Shown piece after piece: positions 1-11,649 of a stretch of 60,562 bases of DNA (position 1 is the first letter of the stretch; every line of letters starts with the position of its first letter). Origin of the DNA: Neonectria sp. B-13 (taxonomy: Eukaryota > Ascomycota > Sordariomycetes > Hypocreales > Nectriaceae); the NCBI GenBank assembly GCA_002682825.1, contig NOKP01000083.1:21357-81918 (forward strand), written 5' to 3'. The notes under the pieces are model-generated. The model was given only the letters and a program-made list of their open reading frames with translations. It was not told where the DNA came from and ran no database searches. Position numbers and translations under genes: made by a program.

Positions 1-125
1 ACACCCAGATGAGCACCCAGATGAGCACTCTAGATGAACACCCAGATGAGCACCCAGATGAGCACTCTAGATGAACACCCAGATGAGCACCCAGATGAGC
101 ACTCTAGATGAACACCTAGATGCGC
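1..125. repeat. 37-bp minisatellite at the left edge
   Basis: Three consecutive 37-bp units (starting at 1, 38 and 75) and a partial fourth. Each unit is itself two 12-bp and one 13-bp sub-repeats of the form RCACCCAGATGA / GCACTCTAGATGA. The array is cut by the window edge, so its full length is unknown. Confidence 0.9.
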
Positions 126-842
126 TCGACCAGACTCCCGAAATACCTTTTAGCTACCCCTCTCACCTTGACCTTTCCTTTAACTCATAAATAGACCAAG
201 GACATCAATGAATCTTCAACGCCTTTCCTTTTTCTTCCTATAAACCCACCAGACACTTATCCTTTATGCATCTGTCCCCTGCTGCTTATATCCACCTAGA
301 CCTAGATCCTAAGCCAATCCAGTCCTTCAATCCTCTTACTTCATCTCAATCGGATCCATTAAATTCATCAATTCGCCCTTGTCTCGCTTGTCGCAGTCGT
401 CATCGGCTTCGAGAAACATTGTCGTCGTCATGTGTAGTCGTATGTCGTCGTCGTCCTTAATTATTTAGTGCTGTGTGGTTGAAAGTGGAGCAATTGTGAC
501 CTCTAAATTTTGGGGGGCTGCCTACCTTTATGTAGTGCCCAACCCCTAACTTTGTGGAGTAGCCACCCTATACATCGACTTAATGGGAAGACTGAAACTC
601 AGCCTAACTCTGTTATAGGAAATCCCTATAAGCATTCAGCGTGATATGCGATCTTAGTTGGTTGCCACCTGTATACTATTACTATAAGTATAAGTACTGC
701 GAGGTCGATATGGATAATAAAGGTTGTAAATATGAAAAGTATCTATATATTTACCCATGGCCCTACTAGAGTTCGACAGTTTATGCTCACCAACAGAACA
801 GAAGAGGAAGAAGAAAGAAGAAAAAACGTATCCTGATCTAAA
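126..842. other. Non-coding stretch, nothing recognised
   Basis: This is moderately AT-rich sequence with pyrimidine-rich blocks around 160-250. There is no ORF with family resemblance. It lies downstream of gene C, so part of it may be that gene's 3' region. Confidence 0.5.
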
Positions 843-1793
843 TTAGATGTTGGCCTGTTGCCTAGAACATGCGCCCTCTGCCAGTAGCCAGAATAATCTC
901 AGAAGCCGTGGGCATCGCAACCCCCTAATTTCGTCCACCTCCTCGAGCCATGCCCGAATGTGCTCTGGTCCGTTCTCTTCCAAACCTCTCCAGTCCTGCC
1001 AACCCATCATCTCCAACACCGTAGCGCCTAGTTGGCTCACGCCGGCGCCCCTCACACTACCATGGACCACCATGCATGATGTGACGAAACGCTGTATCGT
1101 CTTGACCCAGGCGCATTGCGCCTCGCGATACCACACGTCATGTTCCTCTCGTGCCTCCTTTTCGTTGCCATATTTCAGGTCCATCTCTTCACGATACACT
1201 GTTCGCCAACATAGCATAATTGGGAATCGACAATGGGTACATCGCGCTCCCAGACCACCAGCACGTGCTTCATAATGTCGAAACATCTCAAGCCAAGGGT
1301 GCACTTCGTTGGCCTCATCCCGGTGTGAGCAGCGTTTGAGCTTGTGTGTGTCCACAATCGGACCCCAATCATAGAAAGCACAAAGTGTACACCGTACAAC
1401 CCGAGCGCGAACGAGGCTACGTACTGAGCGGATGAGGGGGTGTTTGGCCGTGTACATACCCTGATCTCGCTCGAGTGGAAAAGACTCTAGTGCTCTCGTG
1501 ACCTCGACGCGGATGAGGTCTGGCTGAAACAGCCTCACTAGCAGAGAACTTGGGGTACTAGCCGTTGTCAAGTCTTGGCCTGCAATCTCGTGGGGTTGAT
1601 TAGCCCCTTGCTGCCCATCCATTGCTTGCCTCACCGACGGTGGAGGGGTTGGAGACCACGGCTCAAAGAATCCGTCACTTTGCGTATCTGGTGGCGTGTT
1701 TTGCCGCTGTCTCTTTGCTAGTCTATCTTTCCCGAGTAGAGGTGGTAAGAAGGCAGACGCAGAGGCGGATTCGTGAACATCATCATCCGCCAT
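843..1793 (-). CDS. Gene C: cysteine-rich protein resembling the C-terminal module of fungal RecQ-type helicases
   Basis: Single-exon ORF of 316 aa starting with a clear ATG (MADDDVHES). Residues 1-80 are low-complexity and proline/serine rich. The C-terminal half carries paired cysteine motifs: CTLC, then a C/H cluster about 25 residues on, then CTHC followed by a further Cys. These look like a zinc-binding module, followed by a tryptophan- and leucine-rich helical tail. From memory of fungal telomere-linked helicases, this arrangement resembles their region beyond the helicase core; that is a recollection, not a search result. The protein has no Walker or DEAD motifs. It lies 378 bp downstream of gene A on the same strand, so A and C may belong to one cluster or to a broken, larger ancestral gene. 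Function is unknown; confidence is high for the ORF and moderate for the kinship. Confidence 0.65.
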   Translation of the reverse strand: MADDDVHESASASAFLPPLLGKDRLAKRQRQNTPPDTQSDGFFEPWSPTPPPSVRQAMDGQQGANQPHEIAGQDLTTASTPSSLLVRLFQPDLIRVEVTRALESFPLERDQGMYTAKHPLIRSVRSLVRARVVRCTLCAFYDWGPIVDTHKLKRCSHRDEANEVHPWLEMFRHYEARAGGLGARCTHCRFPIMLCWRTVYREEMDLKYGNEKEAREEHDVWYREAQCAWVKTIQRFVTSCMVVHGSVRGAGVSQLGATVLEMMGWQDWRGLEENGPEHIRAWLEEVDEIRGLRCPRLLRLFWLLAEGACSRQQANI

Positions 1794-2170
1794 TGTAGAG
1801 GAAAGAGATTGGTGTAGAAGAGAATTGTTGTTCGTCGATTGTGTTCTTTGATGCTTGCATTCAGCCAGACTGGCGATGTAAATGTAATGGAGAAATCAAG
1901 TGGCAGGAGGGGGGTTGCCCCACCTTTAGTACTTACTTTTCAACCCCTTCCCACCACGCTTTGATCCCTGCCACCCTCCACTGTCACGGATGAACTGCCA
2001 CTAAAAGTGTTGGTAGATCCTTGAGTTCACAACTGTGGTGTTACGGCTATCAGGTGTTCACGATACTGAAAACGTCGACACAGATACAATTGCACTCTTA
2101 CTGCCCTTCCGACCAATGTCTCGAGTAGACTAGTATTTATTTGTGACTTGTAAATGAAAGGGCCCATTAG
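1794..2170. other. Intergenic spacer between genes A and C
   Basis: 377 bp that hold the 3' end of gene A and the probable promoter of gene C on the minus strand. The C-rich 1940-1990 tract reads G-rich on the coding strand. No ORF or helicase motif is visible here, which matters because a helicase core would be expected between the two flanking modules. Confidence 0.5.
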
Positions 2171-5100
2171 TCACCTATCCCGAATGATGGCTGAACACCT
2201 ATCCACCCATTCTTGCTGGTTGCTCTTGAAGATACACCCAATAAAGTTTCTCGGTTCCTTCCTAAGAAACAGGAGGTCTCTACGAAGCTTATAGAGCTCC
2301 TCTTCTGGCGCGAGACGCGATTCACAATTTCGCGGGCTATCTCGACTGCCCTTGACCTGGATCCACCCTAATTCTCGAAGCAGTCGATTGTTGACTCCCT
2401 TGTGCTCTGCAATTCATTCACAGAACGATCAGCTTCAGTATGCGGACCACGTCGTAGAGGCAATATCTTTCGGGTGTGATCTTACCAATCTTCTTTGTCA
2501 TCTCAGAGACTCGTAGCACTTGCCCATCATCTTTCTCCCACGGAAATTCCTTTGGCCGCAGAAACCAGAGCATTCTCGTGACCATGTTTGCTGCTAAAAG
2601 AGCCGGATCTCTCCGCTTGGTCGTCACGCTAAAGACCTTTGTATTGGGTTGAACCTCTGGGGTTGCACTCGATGCCGTCATAGTCAAGGTCAGAATGAGC
2701 ATGAGATCACATAACGGGTCCCCGAGACAGCCTGCTAGACAGCCGTACGCCACGCAATAGTGAGATAGCACACGCTGATCTCCTTTGGCGAACAGACGTT
2801 GCAGCTCGTTGAAGCCCCTGTGCACGATATCGGGGACCTGTTTGAATGGGATCTCGTAGCCAAGGTCAATCCGCTGCCGTATTCTCGCTCGCTTGCCGTC
2901 GACTGGCTCGGCTGCCATGCGAGCCTCTGCCTCTAATGCTCGTCGCTTAAGGCTATTCGGCCGTGCTGCAAGCACGGCTGCTGGCGTTGCCGCTCCGACA
3001 AGCTGTACCACTTGTTGATGTGTCAACCTTCGACGATGAGAACCAGGAACCCACTCAATATTCGTAGACACCATAGCTGCCGCGATGCCTGAGACCCATT
3101 GCGCCCTTGTTGCGAAGCCTCCCCTTGTGTGTTCGATGGCGGCCCGAAGGATAGAAGGCCAAGTTGAATGAGTCGGTGCGATGGATTCTACCCCCGCATG
3201 GCCTTTCTTGCTGCCTTCCATCAATGCTACATATATCTCTTCAGCAAAGTCTCGTCGAGTTTTCAACACTATCTTCGAATCGTCGATCGAGCGATCATCG
3301 AATTTGAGAACTTCAGTCGAAAGTTTCTCAAAACTCCTGCCATCAGAAAACGAAAATCACGCGTATGGTCAGCATAGCTCTCTCGCTCGATCGTTGGACA
3401 TACGACAATTTGAATGGAGTTTCCCACTCCTCCCACGCTCCCAACGCCACCATCGCCCGGGCACCAGCGTTGTTCAGGTCGCCGCCGTCGTTGCGCGATC
3501 CAGCGACGCCGCCACCACTGCGAAGGCCGCGATTGAGGCCACGACGAACTTGTCGACAGATAAAGGCGACTGTCTCCGGCACCCACAGGTCTCGAAATAC
3601 CTCGCGTAGGAACGAGGTCATTCTATGCAACCCATCTATTGATCGGCCCCCCAGCTCGGCGAACCAGAGTTGGCTATGTCGGTTAGCAGCCACGGAACGG
3701 TCGTAGTGATACTCAAGCGAGGCAACATGCATCAAGACGGGCCGTCCGTTATTCAGCTGCGGCCACCCTACCAGGTTGACAAGGCCCCGGCCCTCCCGGA
3801 TGTCAAGCATCCGCGGAGATATGAACGGCCACCCGCAGGCCCGTAGGCTATCTATAGTCCCAAGGAGCCTCATGACTTTGGTGGGTAGCACTCTCGGATC
3901 GCCCGTGAAGCAAAAGTTGCCCAGTCGATCGAGAGCAGCGACGCCTTCTGAGAGAGCCATGCCCAACCCTTTCGATCCTCCCTCGCGGAAACGACGGTCC
4001 ATCTCCGCTATGGCCGCTTCCAGGACCTTAGCAAAGGCCACCAGCATACCCGGAAAGATCTCTGGAGGGAATCGCCTGAGAACGCCGGCATAGAGCTGCT
4101 TCTCCTTGAGGAAGAGTCGCATGAGCTGGAAGATGGGCTGCAGCACGTTGTGGAAGTTCCGGCGCTGGCGCACGAGCCGTGGAGCGTCGATGGAAATCAC
4201 CTGCTCGAACCGGAACGCAAACTCGTTTGCCTGCACGGCCGCCTCGATTCTCTGGCGTTCCCGTGCGAAGGGTGTCGACGCACCAGGGTTGTCGGGTGTA
4301 AGCTGCCCCCGTAACTGAGCCAGCAAGCGTTGCTGTTTGCCTTTAAGGCGAGCCGTGCTTTGAGCTTCTGTTGACGGAATGGTGAGTGCACCTGTCGCGA
4401 GACCGTGGCTGGCGAGCAGGTCATCGGGTCGGTGGCGGATTGACCGCTTGAGGTTTGAATACCCTTGGAAGAAACCGAAAGAAAGCACATCGGCGCCTTG
4501 ATTCTGGTGGCTCATGTTCTCCTTCATGACAGTGAATAGGTTACTGTCCAAGAAGGCGGGTGGACGATCCGAGCTAAAGTTCCCATATGCAGGATGAAAG
4601 CCAAGCGGATAGAAGGTGTAGTTGCTTCCGTAGAATTCACCGGCCACCCGATTGCGATCAGCAAGCAGGCACACTGCAGGACCAGCTCCTTCACCTGGAT
4701 GCGTCGTTGCTGCGGTGCAGTGGACGTCGACCGCTAGAGCATAGGAGACATAACTGATGTTGTCGAGGTTGTACTTGGCCTCGAGGGCCTCACGAAGTCG
4801 CCTCAAGCCAGCACCATACAAAGAATCGTGCTCTCCATGGTAGCCTGATGATGATGCTGACGGCGGAGGGGTGCTCGGAGACGATGTGTCTCCTTGTTCA
4901 TCTTCGACATCTCCGCCCCTTTCCGAATGCTGGCGGGACAGCTCGTCCTCTTCCTCCCTTTCCTGTTGCGGCTGTCCTTCATCAACGTCAGACAAAAGGG
5001 TTATGTCGGCGTTCTCATCCCCACTCATCCACCTTTCGAACCTCTCCTCTTGCCGCCGCTCCTCGTCCTCGTCCTCGTCACCTTCGTCCTCCCTTTCCCC

Positions 5101-6297
5101 TTCCTCGCCCTCATAATGACGATCGCCTCTCGGTGGGTGTGACGTAGTCACACGGCTAGTCTCGACGGCAACAGATGACTCGAACTCCTCGCCATGACCT
5201 TCCTCGCTGCGGCTGAGGCGAAGAGATGGTGATGGTGGAGCGGCGTTGCTAGCCTCTATCGGCAGGAACAGGCTGTCCTCTGCAGCGTCAGGGTGTTCCT
5301 CTCCCTCCTCTGGCCCCTGTCCCTGCATCCCCCAATCATCGTCGTCATCTCCGTTGTTGGACCGGTCGCTATCATCTTCTATGTCGTCGTGATACATCGG
5401 TGTGATGAGAGTTTCCTGCTCGAGATTCGCTATTTCTTCAGTGACTTCGATCTCGATGTTCGCGCCGTAGTCATACGCATGGAAGGCAGGTTGATGGTCC
5501 AGCCAGAAACTGTCGCCGGCGTCGGAAAGCTTTTCGACAAGTCCATCCCAGCCTTCCATGAAGCGAGTCTGAAATATGACCCATTTATCAAACGCGATCA
5601 TTTGTGTATCCGTGCCTCCGAGAGCCCATCTCGGCTCGATCCCTTCGCCGATAAGCTCTCCGCGGAGGAAGATGTCTTTGATGTATGATGCAAGCACTAC
5701 AGCACGACCGTGTGCGAGAGCAGTCCTTGTTTGTGTCGCGTCAGGCCGTCGACGTCGATTACTATTTGGGCCATCACCGGAAACCCTCTGAATCGGGTGC
5801 ATCACGATGAACCAGGCCTCTCGAGTAGCACCGGTGGCGATGCGGAAGGTACGGCCACCTAGGTCGAAATGGATCCCCTGCACGTGCTTCGCACTATATG
5901 GCGCGTGCCAGTGCCGTAGGGATATGGTGATGTTGTCGAAGAAATGACTGGACCGACAGATCGGTCGACGTGGCCGGCCGACGATACTGACGAAGTCGAG
6001 TCGGAAAACAGGGTAGTATGCATCGTCTTCGCTCGCCGCTTTCGATCCTGTCTTCTTGCTCCCGTAATCGATGACAACTCGACGCTGAAGGAGATCAAGA
6101 GCACGCGCCCCGTCGAAAGCCTCGTCATTCGTCTCGGCGATAAACTCGTCGGCTAAGACTGTCGTCAGCCAGAGCGGCACCCCAAACCGAAAAGCCAGAT
6201 GACGCTGCCATACCGTACATCCAGGAATCACCAGCGTGGCGATTGATTCTCCAGCCTCTCTGGAACTGTTCTGTCGACTCTTCCGTGCCGGCTGCAT
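2171..6297 (-). CDS. Gene A: large protein with acidic central region and helicase-associated C-terminal module
   Basis: Reconstructed with two introns: exon 1 6297-3404, intron 3337-3403 (GTATGT...GGCAG, 67 nt), exon 2 3336-2486, intron 2407-2485 (GTAAGA...TGCAG, 79 nt), exon 3 2406-2171. The phases join cleanly to give 1326 aa. The start is the ATG at 6297; the frame is open upstream to about 6384 but holds no ATG there. Roughly residues 300-475 are strongly acidic (Asp/Glu runs, Ser-rich) and look disordered. The final 130 residues include RDPALLAANMVTRMLWFLRP and, across the second intron, EHKGVNNRLLRELGW. I associate that combination with the region preceding the helicase core in fungal telomere-linked RecQ-like proteins. 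Here the ORF ends at a TGA soon after, so no helicase follows. Catalytic activity cannot be inferred. Splice model is strong; functional assignment is weak. Confidence 0.7.
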
Positions 6298-6420
6298 TGC
6301 GTCCAAGACTCGTGGGCTCCTCGAGGTACCGGTAGTGTTCGTCGACTGAGAACGGGGAGAGCGCGCGCGCGTGGCTGTGGTCAACTCATGAATACGAAAG
6401 GGCCATTCTCTCCATCACCA

Positions 6421-9400
6421 TCAATTGGACTCGTCAGAGGATTCATCACAACAATCGTAGGGTACTATCAGGACGTCCTCGTCTCGCCCCTCATCCGCAT
6501 CGTGAACGAATTCGTCACTTCGGACTACTTTTTGTGGGGGGGCTGTCTGCGATAGAAAACGTTGAAGAAGCGGATTGACTTGATCGTCTTGGACTGTAGC
6601 CATAGCCTTAGCATAGAGGTGGCTATGGAGGTCAAATTGGTACCCGTCGTTGTGAAGGACTTTGCCGATCCATTCAATTTGTTCCAGAATATCTTCAGGG
6701 AGGTCGGGAAAGGACTCAATGATATCAAGGAGCCACATTATGTTTTTTCGGGTAGGTAGTAATATCGTCGGTCGTGAGTGCTTGGTCTCTTCGTACTCCT
6801 TCGAGACAGTGCCAGCTGAGATGGGAAGAAGGAAAAAGTCCTCTTTCCCACCCTCCCTTTCGTCCCATCGTGGAAGGTGCCAAGGTAACACGTAGGGCAA
6901 CCCACTTTCTGCGTGCCATCGTGGGCCCGCAAGTATCAAAACATACTTGAGGATATAGGAGCAGATCAAGTTGCGGTTTGTAGGTTTGTCATCGAGCAAT
7001 TGGTCCGTCTTGTACAGGATCTTCCACCATAGTCCGCGGAACGGGCTTTCCAAGTAGTGGAAGAATTCCACGGTCATGTCCTTTGACGTAGTATCTGGCG
7101 CGATACCTGGGTGCCGGACGCCATAGTCATAAATCGATCGCCATGGAATTTGTATATTGTCCTCTGGTGGCGAAAAGTACGGCGCCCAAAACTGAATCTT
7201 GAAGAATATTGGTTTTCCCTGGTACCAAGACTTGTTGTGATCATAGGTGCCGACCTCGTTTCTCTGACTACTGTTGAAAGCAACCGTGATATAATCTCCA
7301 ATTGCATGACGGAACCGGCGATCGAATGGCCCTACGTATTGTTCAACTGCTTTCCAGGTCTCTTTGAACGTCCGATAGAGTCGGAGGAAGTAAAGATGAT
7401 TCCATGACGGTGGGCTAGCTCGGTGGAAGAGATGATGGAATATGAAGGATGACCAGCCATCATTAGGTGGCATATAGGTTCGTGTGGTCATCCAGTAGGG
7501 TAACTCCTGCGGTAATTTATTCGGGTCAGCATCTGTATAGAGTTGAGCATAGAGAGCCCATGCTTCAACGTAGACTTCCCATATTGTCTGAGCTGTCACA
7601 ATCTGACCAGACTCGGCTGCCGATTCCTCCAAGCCCCGTTGCAATCGTGGGAGGGGAGGGACCGAGACTTGACCCATCCGTATCCGCTCTCGCTCCCAGT
7701 AGGACTGTAACTTCAGAAGGATGTGCTGATGATACGCTCTTGCAATTTCTTCCGTCGCTAGAGAAAACGCCCGTTCCACCAGTTCCTCTGCTTCCTCCTT
7801 GCGACCACTTTCAAATGCCGCCCGAGCTTCCTTCAGCCATTGCTGAAAGAATACATCAACCGCGATTTTGGACACAGTGAGGGTTTGAACGTTAAGCTGC
7901 GAGGCGAGTCGAGGATGTAAAGGGCTTCGCGGAATGTACAAGTCAACGAGTACATCGAGTGCGAGATGGCCACGTTGCCAGTCCATCTTGGCGGGAGGGA
8001 TCCATAGCATCCCAGAAGTCATGATAGTACCTTCTAGTCCCAGACCTTGCCGTTCAAGCAGCTCCTCGCGACGGTGAGAGTGTCTGTTGGGAACCGTCCA
8101 GCGCGAAAGCCAGATCCACTGATCGTAGTTCAGCATTTTCTCGCCAATGAAGCTGTGAACTAAGAGTCGGCAAAGCATCTGAGCTGTGTAAAAGCCGAGA
8201 ATCCTCTGGACGTAACGCTCTGCTACGTCGGAGTGTGCTCGCTGCTCAGTCAAGCCGGTACCGGCCTCGAAGAATAAGTGGTCCAGCGGAAGAACAAAGC
8301 GAGCGGCCTGCGTAAAGATCATTGCGTTTATGTCCTTAGTAGGAATCGCCCAAAAGGGCAAATGAACACTGGGTTCCCCTAGAAGGGGGGCTGTCCGATC
8401 GAGTGGCCCGGTGTGGGTTTCAAGTGTAGCTTGGAAATAGCCGCTGGCCCACATCATCAGTATGATGTCAAAGCGCAAGGTGACCTCTTTTCGAACCCCA
8501 TAATTCGAAAGCACTTTTGGGTCTGATATAGACCTCAAGTGTCGCTTATTCGCATTCCAGGCCTTCAAAATTGCGCCACGGGACAGCTGTGTTTTTGAGC
8601 CCCGTTCGCGATTCTGGCTGGAAGAAGAGAGGTCATTGATCATCTCGTCATCGAATGCTAGTAAAGGAAGGTATCCAGATCCAAAAAGACGATAATTGCT
8701 GTACATGACCGAGAAGATTTCTTTGTTGCAGTTGTATGCCTTGGCGCGGATGACGGCAGGCTCACGACTCCTGGGACAGCCTGGGGTGACGGCTCCCGTC
8801 GCCTTAATTTTAGAATGGTATGTTCCGATATCTCGAAGAAGAAAGGAACGGAAGTGACTTGCTGAAAGAGGCGTTCCGGGGACGATTTCAGAAAGTCTCC
8901 GGTGTAAGTGTTGATGGCAATCACCTTTCCATAGCAGTGTAAAAGGCTCAATCCTGTTGTTGTGGCCACGTGGTTGGTCGGGGACATAGTCACGCGTCCC
9001 AATGTCGAGCCAGCAAGAGTGCAGGTCCAGCTGCTCAGGGTCCATGCCGGCAAGGATAGTGTTGTGAACAAGCGTCATGGTGTCGTCAAGACTTGGTGTT
9101 GCAAAGATGTTCTTGAGATCATGGGCCTGGAAGAGTAGCCGTGGATTCTTGAAATATGGAATGCTCTCTCCACTTTTAGTCCGGATCTGAAAAGAATTGG
9201 CCTTCTGAACGATGGAGTTCCAAAATGGCGCGAGATCATCGGTCGGCAGCGTGTATTGTAAGTGGCAAGCCCTGCTGTCATCTCCTGCTCTCCATCGACC
9301 CATCTCGGGCCGTTCCTGAAAGGAACGAGACTTTGCGTAGGCAATATCAAATGACCTAGGAAGTTCTTGGCGGAGAGGATCGGAAATGCTACTAAAAGCC

Positions 9401-11135
9401 GCCGGGATGATGATACTGTCGTAGAGGTCCTTCTGACGACCCAGAGACAAGCCATTGTGTGATGCAGACGTTTTGGAGGCCTGGGGGAAGAATAGATATA
9501 CGTCAAAGCGAATCCCTGATGTGTTCACTGACCCAAATAGAATATGTCGAGTAGTGGCGAGATCAAGGCCATGAGGCCGGATAACCTGGTCAGTGGACAG
9601 ATTGCGTTTGAATGGAGGCATAAAAGACAAGCGAAAAATGCCGGGTTGGCGGACAGCCTGCAGGCTCTTGGGCCCAAACCAAATACTATCGACGTCCCAC
9701 CGCCGTTTGATGTGGACTGGACCATGCTCCAGAGTAGCTTCGGCTTTATGGAAAGATAGAGGCTCATCAGGTTCATCGGAAAGGAATTCCTTCCATTGGT
9801 GAAGATATTTGGTGGCTTCATGGGCAAAACGCTCGTCAAAGATGGTCGTGAGCGGTGGTAATGAATTTTGGAGGAACCGCGCCCTTTCTTGAAGGTTGTG
9901 AGCCCGTGTATGATCATGAATCTCATGTGAACTTGAACCTGAGGAAGCCTCCTATCAGACGATGGGAATAAGGACATATGATGTGATAGAGGAACGGACT
10001 TACAGTGACACTCGACATCAAAGAATGTTTGAAAAATACGGTCGTATGTCGTAGTTTGCGACTCAAGGAAGTCAAAGCCGCACCGCGTCTCCTGCGCCCG
10101 AAGAGCTTCGATAAAGCGATTGAGGTATGGAAGATCCAAGTGCACTCGGTCGGCAAGACCGATTGGCGAGGTTGGGCTCTCCCTTGACGAGCGGTCGGGT
10201 AAAGCCGAATGGGAATCCGCTATGGGGAAGTGATCACTAGTAGTATCGAACGGAGCGAAGCCAAAGTCTGAAGTCATCGGAGAGGCCGGAGAGCTGGAAT
10301 TAGTTCGTCTCCAATCACTTGCTGCCTGTTGTGCGTCGTCACCCTGATGAAAAGGGACAGGCGAAGTTGGATCGTTCTGTGGACGGCATGAAACACCCCG
10401 GGCGGAACACTGATTTTCCGAATCAATCCAATTTGACAAAAGGCCATCATCCTGGGGCTGGGCAGTCTGTGGTATTCTCGACAAGTGTTGGCGGGCACGA
10501 TAGGCTCGAACGCGGAGTCGTGTGAGTTCACGTTCCGATAAGGCTGGGTCTCTCCGCGGACGGCCAGCTGTTGCTTGCACCTGTTCATCCGTATCCGAAG
10601 GACCCGAAATGGCGGCAGCTACAGCCTTAAACGATCCTTGCATCAACAGTTCTCCCGCGCTTGTTAAGTCAGCGTCGGTGCGAAACGCACTGCTCGTTCG
10701 TCTTGTATCTGTCGGAGAATGCGTTACCGGAGCGGCCGATAACGCAGCCGTGGGGGGGGGGACTTGTAGAGAAGTATTGTAGCCGATGGAGGAATCTCGA
10801 AAATCAGAGGTTTCCGGCGGGAGGTGCTGAATGCTGGCTGACGAGGTGACGGGGTGGCCCCGACAGGAGTGCTCGTGTAGATGATCTAACAGGATGCGGG
10901 ACTGTTAGTTCGATGATGGGAAGAGAGAGAGAACTTGAATTTGCAAGCCCAACTAACGATTGGTAACATCGGCCTCTGTGTGATGGACCTGGCTCACTAG
11001 CCGGACAGTTTCATGGCTGTCAGCTTCTTGGAGTTGTTGGGCCTGGCTCTGCTGACGCAACTGTTGGCGCCGTTTTCTACAACGGTTTCGTTCTCGCTGT
11101 TTCTTGGATTCGGCTGAAACCGATGGAGGCGCCAT
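6421..11135 (-). CDS. Gene B: 1525-aa conserved-looking protein with basic N-terminus, unknown function
   Basis: Three exons: 11135-10958, 10885-10004 and 9938-6421. The introns are 10886-10957 (GTTAGT...GTTAG, branch-like ACTAAC, 72 nt) and 9939-10003 (GTAAGT...CTCAG, 65 nt). The second junction moves the reading frame to [13 protein letters not shown]...[11 protein letters not shown]; a relic copy at 54.9-55.4 kb has the same intron position, which supports the model. Residues about 9-40 are very basic ([17 protein letters not shown]), and a second basic block near 167-190 (GRPRRDP then [11 protein letters not shown]) could bind DNA. From about residue 427 the protein is a long tryptophan/histidine-rich domain with no motif I can name, ending in an acidic DESSDESN tail. 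The stop is 124 bp upstream of the gene A ATG on the same strand, very tight spacing for a fungus. Function unknown. Confidence 0.75.
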
Positions 11136-11640
11136 GATCCCTTAGCGCGTTCGATCTTGAGGAGATAGGGCAGAACAAATCGCATGCTCACAGATTTGCA
11201 GGTTCGGATCCCTCTATTTCTGGTGGTGTTTTGGTCATTTATTTACCTGTCTCTTTGACGCGTCCCGCCGACCTGTATTCTTCAAGGACCTGGTAAAGGG
11301 ACGAGCTTAATTTCGAGTCTCAATGTATGATTGGATGGGCTGACAGGGCTGCGAAACGATCACTGGTTTTAGAGGGCACCTGCTGAGAGTTTGCGTGCTG
11401 ACGGGGAAAAAGCAAACATAATGTCAACGCGGCACTTGCTTTCATTCAGGGCCACCAAATAATACGGCGATCTAGGGTAAGAGCGAAGAATGTGTGAGAC
11501 AAGCGAACACGACGTAAAAGTGAACTCAGTGACGTAGGATATAGGATAATTTCCTAAGTAGCAAGATGGCTCCTCATGAATAGATGTTTTGTATTTGAAC
11601 CATGTTACGTAGGCAGATAAAATCTAGATCGTGCGTAATA
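11136..11640. promoter_or_regulatory. Upstream region of gene B
   Basis: About 500 bp before the gene B ATG with no recognisable ORF. It should contain the promoter of gene B, but no clear TATA box is seen. The assignment is by position only. Confidence 0.35.
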
Positions 11641-11649
11641 CGATGTCTG

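Noticed and set aside
4803..5147. Several overlapping plus-strand ORFs opposite the acidic region of gene A
   Set aside because: Low-complexity shadows of the Asp/Glu and Ser codons of the real minus-strand gene.
843..11135. Interpretation of the gene cluster as a Starship or Polinton-type element
   Set aside because: No tyrosine-recombinase captain (DUF3435), polymerase B, integrase or packaging ATPase motif was found in any of the three proteins.
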